From: Sediminibacterium sp.
GTDB taxonomy: Bacteria > Bacteroidota > Bacteroidia > Chitinophagales > Chitinophagaceae
Assembly (NCBI GenBank): GCA_030832695.1
Contig: JAURIP010000003.1
Coordinates: forward strand, 1 to 21,179
Direction: 5' to 3'
DNA: 21,179 nt
Part shown: positions 1 to 8,849 of the stretch, one piece after another
Position numbering within the stretch: the stretch's first letter is position 1
How the letters are laid out: each line of letters starts with the position of its first letter
Program-made: the position numbers and the translations under genes
Notes under the pieces: model-generated
Told to the model about the DNA's origin: nothing
The model's input: the letters and a program-made list of their open reading frames with translations, nothing else
The model's database searches: none

Positions 1-2339
1 CACAAGCGATATTCCAAAAAATTTCTTTCCTTACCTTATTATTTTCTTTTGCCTACTTTTTTGCGAATAGTCAAAGCAATTTTAAAACCAAAATCACTTC
101 GCTTTCCGGAAAACCAGTTATTGGTGCAACGGCTAGTTTACTCAACACTTCATTTAAAAATCTAACTGATAGCAATGGACATGTCACATTCAATAATATT
201 CCAGAAGGAAAATATGAATTAGCCATTACTTCTTTAGGTTTTGCAACTAGTATAAATTCAATTACAATTTCGAGCAAGTCAAATTCAAATGAAATACAAA
301 CAATTAAATTAGCCGACGCATTAGTTCAATTAGAAGATGTAATTATTACTGCACAAAAAAAAGAAGAACTACTACAAAAAGTACCTATCAGTATCACAGC
401 ATTTAATAGTACACAAATTGAAAAGTTTAGATTTTGGAACAACAAGGACATCAGTGGATTTGTACCGAATTTATATAGTGCTGATCCAGGTGACAATCGT
501 GATGTAGTTTCCATTAGAGGTATAGCCACCACTTCCTATGACCCTGCTGTTGCTACCTATATCGATGGCGTGAATCAATTTAATTTAGATACTTATATTC
601 CTGCATTAAACGATATTGAACGCATTGAAATACTACGTGGGCCTCAAGGAAGCTTATATGGCCGAAATGCAATGAGTGGTGTAATTAATATCATCACCAA
701 GCAGCCTAGCAATAAAGTTACCGGGAGCGGCGAAGTGAATGTGGGCAATTATGGTATTCGCAGGTATAATGCAAATATTAAATCACCCATTATAAAAGAT
801 AAATTATTTTTTGGGGCAGCCTTGCTTTATAATGATCGCGATGGATTTTACACCAATAAATATAATAAAAGCAGTTATGATAAACAATATGCTTTCTCTG
901 GAAATTACTTTATAAAATATATTCCTGCAGCGAATTGGCAGTTAACTTTAAATGTAAAACATTATAATAGTGAAAATAAAGGGGCATTCCCATTAGTTTT
1001 TGGAACAGAAGAAGCCCTAAGTAATCCATACAAATTAAATCAAAATGGCATTACGACCATGATGGATAATACACTGAATACTTCTTTAGCGATCCAACAT
1101 ACTGGTAGCAAAGTTAATTTCAGTAGCATCACTGCATACCAAAAAAATTATAGATACTATGATTTACCTATTGATGGCGACTTTTCACCCATCGACGCTA
1201 TTTCAGTTGTAAATAATTATGGAAAAAGCTGGAATAATATCAAGGCGTATACGCAAGAATTCAAATGGAGTTCCGCTCCAACTGCCACCAATCGTTTAAA
1301 CTGGACAGCCGGCGCCTATCTTTTTTACCAAGATGCCCCTGTAAAACAAGGAACCCGTTTTGGTAAAGATGCCAATTTAATGATGATTGGTGATTCTTTG
1401 TTTACATTGATGAACAGTACAAGTACAACAAAAAAGGGAATTGCCTTTTTTGGACAAGCAACCTATGCATTAACTAGTAAACTAAATATAACTTTTGGAT
1501 TAAGAAATGATTACGAGCAACAAAATCAAACAGTCGCAGGCTTTTACCAGCATGACCCCTCCCCTAAATTTTACCAAATTGTAGCTGACACAAGTGCAAG
1601 TATAAATTTTAATGCATGGTCCCCTAAAATTTCATTCGATTATAATTTAAATTCTGCTTCATTAGTTTATGCTATGTATAGTAAAGGATACCGCACTGGT
1701 GGATTGAGTCCATTAGGATCCGACCCTTCGCAACCACCATTAATAGGATACCTTCCTGAGCATAGCAATAATTTTGAAGCGGGTATTAAAAACACCTTGT
1801 TAAATAATACGTTAAAATTAAATATATCCTTATTCTATATACAAATTAAGGACGCACAAGTACCCACACTTGTATTACCAGATGCTATTACCATCATAAA
1901 AAATACGGGTATATTAAATAGCAAAGGCGTTGAGGCCGAAATTATGTATACACCTGCAAAAGGTGTCATCATCCAATATAATGGGGGTATCACTGATGCT
2001 TTAATTAAAGCATCTGGTAAGCGTCCAGTATTTACGCCAGCTAACACAAACGCGATTGCAATACAATACAGCAAAACTATCAATGCAAAAATTAGTGGTT
2101 TTATAAGAAGCGAGACCAGGTTTATAGGGAATACTTATTTTGATAGTAGTAACGAAATAAAACAAATGCCTTATTGCATCAATAATTTCAGCATGGGCGT
2201 AAATAAAAACAAAATGAGTGTTGTTTTGTGGTCAAAGAACATATTCAATCAAAAATATATCTCCTATGCCTACGATTTTGGTGCAGTTCATTTAGGTGAT
2301 CCTGCTACATTTGGAATAAGCATATCTAGTAAGTTTTAA
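1..2339 (+). CDS. TonB-dependent receptor, 5' end cut by the window edge
   Basis: Outer-membrane, TonB-energised receptor. The reading frame is open from base 3 to the TAA at 2337-2339 (778 visible residues). The GTG at 570 is therefore internal: it lies in the plug motif TYIDGV. The visible N-terminus is a hydrophobic stretch (ISFLTLLFSFAYFF, then NSQS) that looks like most of a signal peptide, so only a few codons are probably missing. Next come a carboxypeptidase-regulatory-like domain (about residues 28-105, with SGKPVIGA and SLGF), a plug starting near residue 110 (LEDVIITAQKKEELLQKVP) with the IERIEILRGPQGSLYGRNA and GVINIITK signatures, and a beta-barrel ending in the typical terminal Phe (SISSKF). 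The plug resembles the siderophore/small-molecule receptors common in Proteobacteria more than SusC. It is probably co-transcribed with the dehydrogenase 20 bp downstream. The ligand cannot be told. Confidence 0.9.
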   Translation, partial: QAIFQKISFLTLLFSFAYFFANSQSNFKTKITSLSGKPVIGATASLLNTSFKNLTDSNGHVTFNNIPEGKYELAITSLGFATSINSITISSKSNSNEIQTIKLADALVQLEDVIITAQKKEELLQKVPISITAFNSTQIEKFRFWNNKDISGFVPNLYSADPGDNRDVVSIRGIATTSYDPAVATYIDGVNQFNLDTYIPALNDIERIEILRGPQGSLYGRNAMSGVINIITKQPSNKVTGSGEVNVGNYGIRRYNANIKSPIIKDKLFFGAALLYNDRDGFYTNKYNKSSYDKQYAFSGNYFIKYIPAANWQLTLNVKHYNSENKGAFPLVFGTEEALSNPYKLNQNGITTMMDNTLNTSLAIQHTGSKVNFSSITAYQKNYRYYDLPIDGDFSPIDAISVVNNYGKSWNNIKAYTQEFKWSSAPTATNRLNWTAGAYLFYQDAPVKQGTRFGKDANLMMIGDSLFTLMNSTSTTKKGIAFFGQATYALTSKLNITFGLRNDYEQQNQTVAGFYQHDPSPKFYQIVADTSASINFNAWSPKISFDYNLNSASLVYAMYSKGYRTGGLSPLGSDPSQPPLIGYLPEHSNNFEAGIKNTLLNNTLKLNISLFYIQIKDAQVPTLVLPDAITIIKNTGILNSKGVEAEIMYTPAKGVIIQYNGGITDALIKASGKRPVFTPANTNAIAIQYSKTINAKISGFIRSETRFIGNTYFDSSNEIKQMPYCINNFSMGVNKNKMSVVLWSKNIFNQKYISYAYDFGAVHLGDPATFGISISSKF

Positions 2340-2359
2340 TAAACAATAAATAAAAAGAA

Positions 2360-3406
2360 ATGATACCAGTTAATTCCTACGCAGCAATGTCTTCCAATAC
2401 CCCATTAGAAGCATACCATTTTGAAAGAAGAGCAGTAGGACCAGATGACGTACAAATAGATATTTTATTTTGTGGCGTTTGTCATAGTGATTTACACCAA
2501 GTGAAAAACGAATGGGGTGGATCACAATATCCTATGGTACCCGGACATGAAATTGTAGGCAAAGTTTTATCAGTGGGAACGAATGTAACTAAATTTAAAG
2601 TGGGTGATCTTGCTGGTGTAGGCGTGATGGTGGATAGTTGTAAAACATGTAAAACATGCGCAAAAGATTTAGAACAATATTGCGAAGAAGGATTTGTAGG
2701 AACTTATAATAATAAGGAAAGGAATAGTGATAATATTACTATGGGCGGCTATGCTACACAAATTGTAGTGGATGAATATTACACCTTTAAAATAGCTCCC
2801 TCCTTACCGCTAGCTGCAGTTGCTCCTTTATTATGTGCAGGTATTACTACCTATTCCCCATTGGTTTATGCAGGTGTAAAAAAGGGAATGAAAGTGGCAG
2901 TAGTAGGACTAGGTGGACTAGGCCATATGGGTGTAAAATTTGCAGTGTCATTTGGCGCTGAGGTGACAGTGATAAGCACATCCCCATCAAAGGAAGCTGA
3001 TGCTAAAAAACTTGGTGCTACTCATTTTTTAGTTAGTACTGATAAAGAAGCTATGAGCAAGTATAACAGTTATTTTGATGTTATACTAGATGCCATTTCT
3101 GCAAATCACGACTATACTGCCTATTTAAATTTACTAGGTATTGATGGTAAATTAATGGTAGTGGGCCTACCCATTGAATCACCTAAAGTGCAGCCTTTTT
3201 CATTGGTGACCAATAGACGCAGTGTGATTGGATCATGTATTGGAGGTATGAAGGAGACACAGGAGATGCTGGACTATTGTGCAGAACATAATATAGTGTC
3301 CGAAATAGAATTAATTCCAATGCAAAAAATTAATGAGGCATATGATCGAATGCTTAAAGGAGATGTCAAATATCGATTTGTTATTGACCTGGCATCTTTA
3401 AAATAA
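2360..3406 (+). CDS. Zinc-dependent alcohol dehydrogenase (YahK/cinnamyl-alcohol dehydrogenase type)
   Basis: Cytosolic medium-chain dehydrogenase/reductase of 348 residues, the usual length. Catalytic zinc ligands are visible as C41 (GVCHSD), H63-E64 (PGHE) and C159 (LLCAG). The structural-zinc cluster is C94, C97, C100 and C108. The Rossmann nucleotide motif GLGGLG is at 183-188, followed by HMGVKFA. The pattern fits the YahK/CAD branch, whose members usually reduce aldehydes with NADPH. I infer NADP preference from the family, not from a residue I can verify. It begins 20 bp after the TonB receptor with an A/G-rich leader (taaaaagaa before ATG), as is common in Bacteroidota, and ends before a clear terminator, so receptor plus dehydrogenase look like a two-gene operon end. 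The real aldehyde or alcohol substrate is unknown. Confidence 0.92.
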   Translation: MIPVNSYAAMSSNTPLEAYHFERRAVGPDDVQIDILFCGVCHSDLHQVKNEWGGSQYPMVPGHEIVGKVLSVGTNVTKFKVGDLAGVGVMVDSCKTCKTCAKDLEQYCEEGFVGTYNNKERNSDNITMGGYATQIVVDEYYTFKIAPSLPLAAVAPLLCAGITTYSPLVYAGVKKGMKVAVVGLGGLGHMGVKFAVSFGAEVTVISTSPSKEADAKKLGATHFLVSTDKEAMSKYNSYFDVILDAISANHDYTAYLNLLGIDGKLMVVGLPIESPKVQPFSLVTNRRSVIGSCIGGMKETQEMLDYCAEHNIVSEIELIPMQKINEAYDRMLKGDVKYRFVIDLASLK

Positions 3407-3425
3407 TACATATATACAGGTATTT

Positions 3426-3458
3426 AAAGGCTTCATTCATCACAATGAAGCCTTTTTT
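3426..3458 (+). terminator. Intrinsic terminator after the alcohol dehydrogenase
   Basis: A perfect 12-bp stem (AAAGGCTTCATT at 3426-3437 pairing with 3444-3455) with a 6-nt loop is followed on the + strand by a run of six T (3453-3458). It lies 19 bp after the dehydrogenase stop codon. It covers an in-frame ATG at 3445 that would otherwise extend the next gene upstream, which argues against that start. Confidence 0.9.
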
Positions 3459-3472
3459 ATGCCATAATTGTT

Positions 3473-3480
3473 TAGTTTTG
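3473..3480 (+). promoter_or_regulatory. Candidate -7 promoter element (TAGTTTTG) for the second receptor
   Basis: TAGTTTTG matches the Bacteroidota -7 consensus TAnnTTTG exactly and lies between the dehydrogenase terminator and the ATG at 3490. No good -33 TTTG is present; the expected position falls in the T-run of the terminator. If used, transcription would start within a few bases of the ATG, giving a nearly leaderless mRNA. This is weak evidence from an 8-base match. Confidence 0.3.
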
Positions 3481-3489
3481 AACCGCTGC

Positions 3490-5910
3490 ATGAAAAACAC
3501 TTTAACCTTCCTACTTATACTGTCATCAATCACCTATGGCATTGGCCAAAATGTAATTAAGCCAACGCTATTAGGGGGCATTTCTGGTTCTATTCAAGAT
3601 GCAAAAAATGGGAAGCCCGTTTCTGGCGCAACAGTGATGTTGTATGCTAAATCAAATACGAAAAATAATAAAATAATTACGTCAGATAAAAACGGGGAAT
3701 TTTTGTTTGAAAAGATTCCTTTTGATTACTATCAAATAAATATAAAATCGCTTGGATTTTCTTTATTTACCATTGACAGCATTTTACTAAGGGCAGAAAA
3801 AGATGAAATATATTTTAGTGAAATTCAATTAAAGGATTCCTCAACGATGTTACGCGAGGTGATTGTGTATGCAGAAAAAAAATTAATCGAGGAAAAGGAT
3901 GGCATTTTAACTTATAATGTTGGTGAAAGCCCATTGAGCAATGGTGCGAGCACCGCTGAAATGTTAAAAAATATGCCAATGGTAAACGCCAATCCAGATG
4001 GCAGTATAACTGTAAAAGGAAAGGCGCCGCTTATTTTAATTGATGAAAAACCTTCTAACTTAAATGCACAACAATTAGCAGAATTACTAGAAAGCTTGCC
4101 CGCCAATATGGTTGAGAAAGTGGAATTAATGCAAACGCCCCCTGCCGAATACGCAACCTACGATGGAAGTGTTATCAATATTGTTACGAAAAAAGGACGC
4201 GTAGGCTACTACCAAAAGCTTTGGTTAAGTGCGGGCACCAATGGACAAAGAACAGGAGGCACTTATCTAAGTTATAAATCAAAAAAAATAACGTTTAATG
4301 GGCATTTCAATATTGCTAAATATAATGTGATAGGTAATTCGAGGTCCACGCGACAAAATTTATATACCGACTCAACCAATTTCCTCAATTCCAAAAGTAA
4401 CTATACCAATAAAACTTCAAGCCCAACTGTCCGACTTGAATCAAATATTGATATTAATAAACAAAAAAATATTGAACTTGTATACCAGGGCATCATTAGT
4501 AATATTGACAACGTGACCAATGCGGACTATACCAATCTGAACAATAAATTACAAGTATGGAAGGCAAGTAAAAGAACGGTGAATTATGATGGAAACACCT
4601 ATAACCATGGTTTTTCTGGGACTTACAATTGGAAAAGAGCAAAACAAAAGAGTGAGAAATTAAATATTTATACTGGGCTCAATTTTGGAAAAGGGGTGAA
4701 TGATAAAATATTTTATCAGCAATATCTTTTAAATGATTTAACACCGAGTGGTCAGGATTCCACCCAAAACCAATTTATTGATAATTATAGTACTTCCTAT
4801 TATATCAGAACCAATTATAGCAAACCATTGGTTAAAAATGAAAAAACAATACTTAATGCAGGTATTAATTTCACCAACAACGATGAGCATACTATTTTAA
4901 ACGCCTCCTATTTGAATAAAGCAACCAATACAATTAATGATAATGAACTATTGAGTAGTAATTTTATTTTTAATCAAGGCATAGCGACAAGCCGTATTGG
5001 CCTTACTTTTATTTTAAATAAAGGATGGAGAATATCATTTGGCGAACAAGCGGAATACACTTTAACCAGCTTCCAATTTCTTAAAGGTACTGCCCCAAAT
5101 ACAAAAAATGATTATTGGCGATTTTTACCAAACATTTCATTCAGAAAAGAATTTAGCAATAAACTAAACAGTACAATTACCTTTAGAGAAACAATAAGAA
5201 GGCCTACCATTATTGAGCTAAACCCCAATATCGATTACACAGATGTGTATAATGTACGTTTTGGAAACCCCTTCATCAAACCTACATTAACACAAAATAT
5301 TGAGTATAATTTAGGGTACAATACCAATAAATTAAATCTCAATAGTAGTTTTGGTTACAATAAAGTAAAAGAAGTATTTACAACCATTCGAACTTTAGTG
5401 GCTACAGGTAGAACACAAACCACCTATCAAAATATTTCTGATCAAGAGGAATATCATCTTAATTTTTGGTCTGGCATTACCGTCACTAGAAAGTTTAAAG
5501 TTAATTTGAGCACAGGTATACACTATAACAAATACAGTCCAATTGATAAAATAAAGTACAAATATATGGATGGCGGCTCCTATTATACGGGCCTCAACTA
5601 TAGCTATATGCCCAATAGCCTTACCACCATTGAAGCAAACAATAAATACAACAGTTATGCAACGCCGCAGGGAATATCAAGAAGTAATATAAGTATGCAA
5701 ATTAGTATGCAACGAAAATTAATGAACAAAAAGGTCAATGTAAATATTTCAGCTACTGATCCTTTTGGCTTAACCAAATATAAAGGATACACAGAAGGAC
5801 CCAATTTTATCATCGATAGCTATAGCATTACCAATGTCAGAAACTTTAAATTGACCATTAGCTACCAGTTCAATAAAACCTATACGCAAAAGTTAACGCC
5901 TGAAAAATAA
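3490..5910 (+). CDS. Outer-membrane beta-barrel receptor protein, OMP_b-brl_3 type (TonB-dependent receptor-like)
   Basis: Start chosen at 3490 (MKNTLTFLLILSS...), which gives a proper signal peptide ending near YGIGQ and an 806-residue product. The in-frame ATG at 3445 lies inside the previous gene's terminator and would put a non-signal-like stretch (KPFLCHNCLVLNRC) in front. After the signal comes a carboxypeptidase-regulatory-like domain (GSIQDAKNGKPVSGATVML, then a SLGF segment). A plug-like domain follows (STAEMLKNMPMVNANPDGSITVKG, ILIDEKP, VEKVELMQTPPAEY, GSVINIVTKKG), then a long barrel. This pattern is typical of the outer-membrane beta-barrel family distinct from SusC. No SusD partner is adjacent. 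It is convergent with the FAD oxidoreductase gene, with a 5-bp gap between stop codons and no terminator in it. Function beyond outer-membrane transport or sensing cannot be assigned. Confidence 0.88.
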   Translation: MKNTLTFLLILSSITYGIGQNVIKPTLLGGISGSIQDAKNGKPVSGATVMLYAKSNTKNNKIITSDKNGEFLFEKIPFDYYQINIKSLGFSLFTIDSILLRAEKDEIYFSEIQLKDSSTMLREVIVYAEKKLIEEKDGILTYNVGESPLSNGASTAEMLKNMPMVNANPDGSITVKGKAPLILIDEKPSNLNAQQLAELLESLPANMVEKVELMQTPPAEYATYDGSVINIVTKKGRVGYYQKLWLSAGTNGQRTGGTYLSYKSKKITFNGHFNIAKYNVIGNSRSTRQNLYTDSTNFLNSKSNYTNKTSSPTVRLESNIDINKQKNIELVYQGIISNIDNVTNADYTNLNNKLQVWKASKRTVNYDGNTYNHGFSGTYNWKRAKQKSEKLNIYTGLNFGKGVNDKIFYQQYLLNDLTPSGQDSTQNQFIDNYSTSYYIRTNYSKPLVKNEKTILNAGINFTNNDEHTILNASYLNKATNTINDNELLSSNFIFNQGIATSRIGLTFILNKGWRISFGEQAEYTLTSFQFLKGTAPNTKNDYWRFLPNISFRKEFSNKLNSTITFRETIRRPTIIELNPNIDYTDVYNVRFGNPFIKPTLTQNIEYNLGYNTNKLNLNSSFGYNKVKEVFTTIRTLVATGRTQTTYQNISDQEEYHLNFWSGITVTRKFKVNLSTGIHYNKYSPIDKIKYKYMDGGSYYTGLNYSYMPNSLTTIEANNKYNSYATPQGISRSNISMQISMQRKLMNKKVNVNISATDPFGLTKYKGYTEGPNFIIDSYSITNVRNFKLTISYQFNKTYTQKLTPEK

Positions 5911-5915
5911 TTGAA

Positions 5916-7790
5916 CTATAACTTCGTATAATTTCCGTAAATATCAACATCAAAAATATTGAATACATTGTATTGGTCTAAAATAGCTGCTAATTCGTAG
6001 CGCAAAATGGGCCTTCGTAAGTTAAAATTTTCAAGCCCGATTGATTGCCACCTCAATTCAAATGTTTTATTTATTTTTTCACTTGTATTATTAGACAAGG
6101 TAGCTGCAAACAATAATGCATCTCCAACTGTAACCTCCCTATCACTTATCATTTTCTGAGATGTAAATTTTTTATTCCATGCAATTGAAAATTCATTCCA
6201 TTTTACTTTATCATTAGGATTAAAATAGGTGGCATTGGCCCATCCAGTAGGCACACCAACACCACGTAATAATCCGGTAGCCCCAATCTTCTGTATCGCT
6301 TTAAAATAGCGATCCTTTTGTGTTACATCCTTATATGGCATGATATATCCATTCGCCTCCAATAAGGCTTGTTGTAATTGACGTACAGAGATATTTTTCG
6401 GATCCACCTTATTTTTAATACTTAATGCGGCTAATAATCCAGCTGCTTGTCCTATTTGAATGACACATGGCTGAAGCCTTGTAGTACCATTTACTATATT
6501 TGAAACACTAATTGACTTTTCAGCAACAATAAAATTACTTACCCCCTTTGGTATTAAAGCCCCCATTGGAATATTAAAAGAAGGCACCGGAAAAAATTCT
6601 AAATGTTGTGGTGCTGCACTATTTTTTTTATGATGATGATCAACCGGATAATCTCCTACTGCAATACCAGTCGTATATAATGGCTGTGGCGTATCAAATG
6701 GCGTAGAAATATGTTGCACTAACATGCGAACCATGCCATGCATCCTTCGAGATTCCCGATGATATGGATACAACGCCAATTTATCCTTGGTTGGAAATTC
6801 ATCATCCGCTAATGCCAAATGATTAAACCCTAAATCCTTTTGTATAAAGTAAACAAACCTTAGTGTTTGTTGTTTTGCTTGTTCTAGTAATTCCTCCCTT
6901 TGCTTGGGTGTCTTCTCCACCACATTTAAATAAATATCATTGCCATAAATAGGCCAATTTAACATGTATTTATTGTTGGGTAGCTTTCCGTATTCTAACA
7001 TTTTTTTTGCATCCACCGAAGGACGCTTTCGGTTAGTGTCTTTATAAAAATTAGTATTACTTGCATCAAATTCAGTGGAATCATAATGAATGGGCCTAGG
7101 AATCAATGGCTGAGGTGATCCGTAATCTTTTAATATCCCCACATAAGTAATATCCTGTATAATATCATTCGCGCCGGCCAAATTTACCTGTTCACGGGTA
7201 ACATCATTAGATTCCATGCCAAGATCATAAGGGATTTTAGCGGAGGCCAATGCATCTCCTAACTCCGTTGCATCAATAACCCTTTTGGCTTTTACAAATA
7301 ATTTAGCACCCGTATTTATTTGGTAGAATTCTGCACCAATAACTGTATTACCAATTTTAATAATTTCTTTAAACTGGTATTGGTATTTGACTGTTAAATT
7401 TTTTTCGCTATTGGCCATTGATTTAAAAATACTATCTCCAATATGTGGCTCAAATAAAGTGTTACTTACCCAACCGGTTGAAACCGCATTCGCTCCCCCA
7501 TAATAATCATATAATCGTTGGCGAAATTCACCAAATAAACCAGCAGGCATCGCATTATTGCCATCGAAAGCAGGCACCCCTGCCGAAGTTAACATACCCC
7601 CCAGCCAAGGCGTTGTTTCCACTACTAAAGTGTTCACTCCCAACCTTGCGGATTGAATACCAGCAGAAATACCACTTGCAGTTCCACCGATTACTAAAAC
7701 CTCCGTTTGCAAATTTTCAACTGAAGATTGCCCTTGTGTTAAATGGAATGACAAAATATAAATAGGAAATAATAGAAGGTACTTTTTCAT
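5916..7790 (-). CDS. Secreted FAD-dependent oxidoreductase (FAD_oxidored family) with SLH-like C-terminus
   Basis: 624 residues with an N-terminal signal peptide (MKKYLLLFPIYILSFHLTQGQ), so probably exported. The dinucleotide-binding motif VIGGTASGISAGIQSARLG is at 33-51, followed by GGMLTSAGV (64-72), and the second conserved FAD segment VIDATELGDALA is at 171-182. These are hallmarks of the FAD-dependent oxidoreductase family often found in Bacteroidota glycan loci and sometimes labelled 'xanthan lyase'; I see no support for lyase activity. Residues about 486-540 and 560-605 resemble S-layer-homology-like repeats (AIQKIGATGLLRG then YFNPNDKV; RRPILRYELAAIL). It is the last gene of the probable nine-gene operon, 23 bp after the phosphodiester glycosidase gene. 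Its substrate is unknown; a role in oxidising a sugar or glycan in the periplasm is inference from context. Confidence 0.87.
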   Translation of the reverse strand: MKKYLLLFPIYILSFHLTQGQSSVENLQTEVLVIGGTASGISAGIQSARLGVNTLVVETTPWLGGMLTSAGVPAFDGNNAMPAGLFGEFRQRLYDYYGGANAVSTGWVSNTLFEPHIGDSIFKSMANSEKNLTVKYQYQFKEIIKIGNTVIGAEFYQINTGAKLFVKAKRVIDATELGDALASAKIPYDLGMESNDVTREQVNLAGANDIIQDITYVGILKDYGSPQPLIPRPIHYDSTEFDASNTNFYKDTNRKRPSVDAKKMLEYGKLPNNKYMLNWPIYGNDIYLNVVEKTPKQREELLEQAKQQTLRFVYFIQKDLGFNHLALADDEFPTKDKLALYPYHRESRRMHGMVRMLVQHISTPFDTPQPLYTTGIAVGDYPVDHHHKKNSAAPQHLEFFPVPSFNIPMGALIPKGVSNFIVAEKSISVSNIVNGTTRLQPCVIQIGQAAGLLAALSIKNKVDPKNISVRQLQQALLEANGYIMPYKDVTQKDRYFKAIQKIGATGLLRGVGVPTGWANATYFNPNDKVKWNEFSIAWNKKFTSQKMISDREVTVGDALLFAATLSNNTSEKINKTFELRWQSIGLENFNLRRPILRYELAAILDQYNVFNIFDVDIYGNYTKL

Positions 7791-7813
7791 AACTACTAAT
7801 TTAAAACAAAAAA

Positions 7814-8845
7814 TTATTTCTTTTTAATTAAAACTGCAGATATTACAGGCCTTTCAACGCCATTATCTCCAGGGCGAACTGTAAGTTGGTTGGATACCAC
7901 CATACTAGTAGATCCACCTCCATCTAAGTTAATCGCCTCTTGGCATCCTAATGAAAGTAGAATATCACTGAGTTCTTTTAAATTTACCCCATCATACCCT
8001 CCAATAGTGTTGTCACCTTCCACAGCTAATAACAAAACAAGATTATTGTTAGTGTGTCCAATAGCAGTTCTTGGTCTAGAGGTAGTATTATTAATAACAA
8101 TCATTTCAGCAGTATCGGAAATGTTAAATTTACCATTTTTTAATAACATGGGCGATCCTCCTATAGCAGAGGTGATATCCCAAACCTTGCCCCCCATTGG
8201 AAAAATTTCACTAGGTGTTGCCATCGGGGCTTTACCTTCAATATTAGCATTTGGTGAAGGATAACTATATATTAAATCATTACTTGCTCCAACATGATAA
8301 ATCCATGCAGCTTGATATACTCCTGTTGCACTCACGCCAAATGCAGCACGTGTTGGGTAATAGGAAGTACTCACGCCATTATAATTACGGTTTAATACTT
8401 TAATATTCGCCGAACTTGTAGTTCCATTATACTTTACTAAACTATAGGATTGGTTGGATCCAAAATAACCTCCGTTTATAGTAGCGTATACTATGCCAGA
8501 TTCTTCTTTATAAAAATCACTTGGTCTTTTTGCTGTAGTAGATAAAACAGGCTTAAATTCAATATTGGTATTTTTGCTATCATAAACAAAACAATACATC
8601 TTTGTTTTTTTTCCCGAAAATAAACTGTCAAAATAATATAACTCAATGCCACTAGGAAAATTTGAAGTGAGTGTGGTAGATAATTTCCACCCCATTGGCA
8701 AAGTCATTAATTTTGCAGTCGCTACAGTATTTACTGGTACTGGATTTGATGGAACAATTTGACCTCCATTCGTACTTTTACTGCAGCTAATTAAAACAAA
8801 AAAGAAAATAAACTGAACCCATTTTTTAAAAATAAAATTAGACAT
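7814..8845 (-). CDS. Phosphodiester glycosidase family lipoprotein (NAGPA domain)
   Basis: 343 residues from the ATG at 8845 (MSNFIFKKWVQFIFFFVLISC). This start follows the preceding gene's stop by 4 bp and gives a lipoprotein signal with lipobox LISC and lipidated Cys21; a further in-frame ATG at 8914 lies inside the upstream gene and is unlikely. The NAGPA domain fills about residues 80-343: NGGYF (124-128), IGGSPMLLKNG (228-238), RTAIG (259-263) and the signature NLDGGGSTSM (306-315). The animal family member is the 'uncovering enzyme', which removes GlcNAc from GlcNAc-1-phospho-mannose. Bacterial members share the fold, but few have known substrates. By analogy it may cleave a sugar-1-phosphodiester in the periplasm or at a membrane surface. 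Residues after Cys21 (SKSTNGG) are not acidic, so no obvious surface-export signal is seen. Confidence 0.88.
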   Translation of the reverse strand: MSNFIFKKWVQFIFFFVLISCSKSTNGGQIVPSNPVPVNTVATAKLMTLPMGWKLSTTLTSNFPSGIELYYFDSLFSGKKTKMYCFVYDSKNTNIEFKPVLSTTAKRPSDFYKEESGIVYATINGGYFGSNQSYSLVKYNGTTSSANIKVLNRNYNGVSTSYYPTRAAFGVSATGVYQAAWIYHVGASNDLIYSYPSPNANIEGKAPMATPSEIFPMGGKVWDITSAIGGSPMLLKNGKFNISDTAEMIVINNTTSRPRTAIGHTNNNLVLLLAVEGDNTIGGYDGVNLKELSDILLSLGCQEAINLDGGGSTSMVVSNQLTVRPGDNGVERPVISAVLIKKK

Positions 8846-8849
8846 AAAA

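Noticed and set aside
71..532. Short - strand open frames near the left edge
   Set aside because: They are antisense to the well-supported receptor frame and show no recognisable protein features.
570..572. GTG as the start of the first TonB receptor
   Set aside because: The frame is open back to the window edge and encodes a signal peptide, an N-terminal domain and the first half of the plug; the GTG is the Val of TYIDGV.
3445..3489. Earlier ATG for the second receptor
   Set aside because: It lies inside the dehydrogenase's terminator hairpin and would hide a good signal peptide behind 15 unrelated residues.
5918..5930. Exact 13-base match to one loxP arm (ATAACTTCGTATA)
   Set aside because: There is no second arm or loxP-like spacer on either side; the bases encode the last codons of the FAD oxidoreductase (YGNYTKL), so it is chance.
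5916..7790. Xanthan lyase
   Set aside because: This label is common for the family in databases, but the sequence shows FAD-binding motifs and no polysaccharide lyase features.
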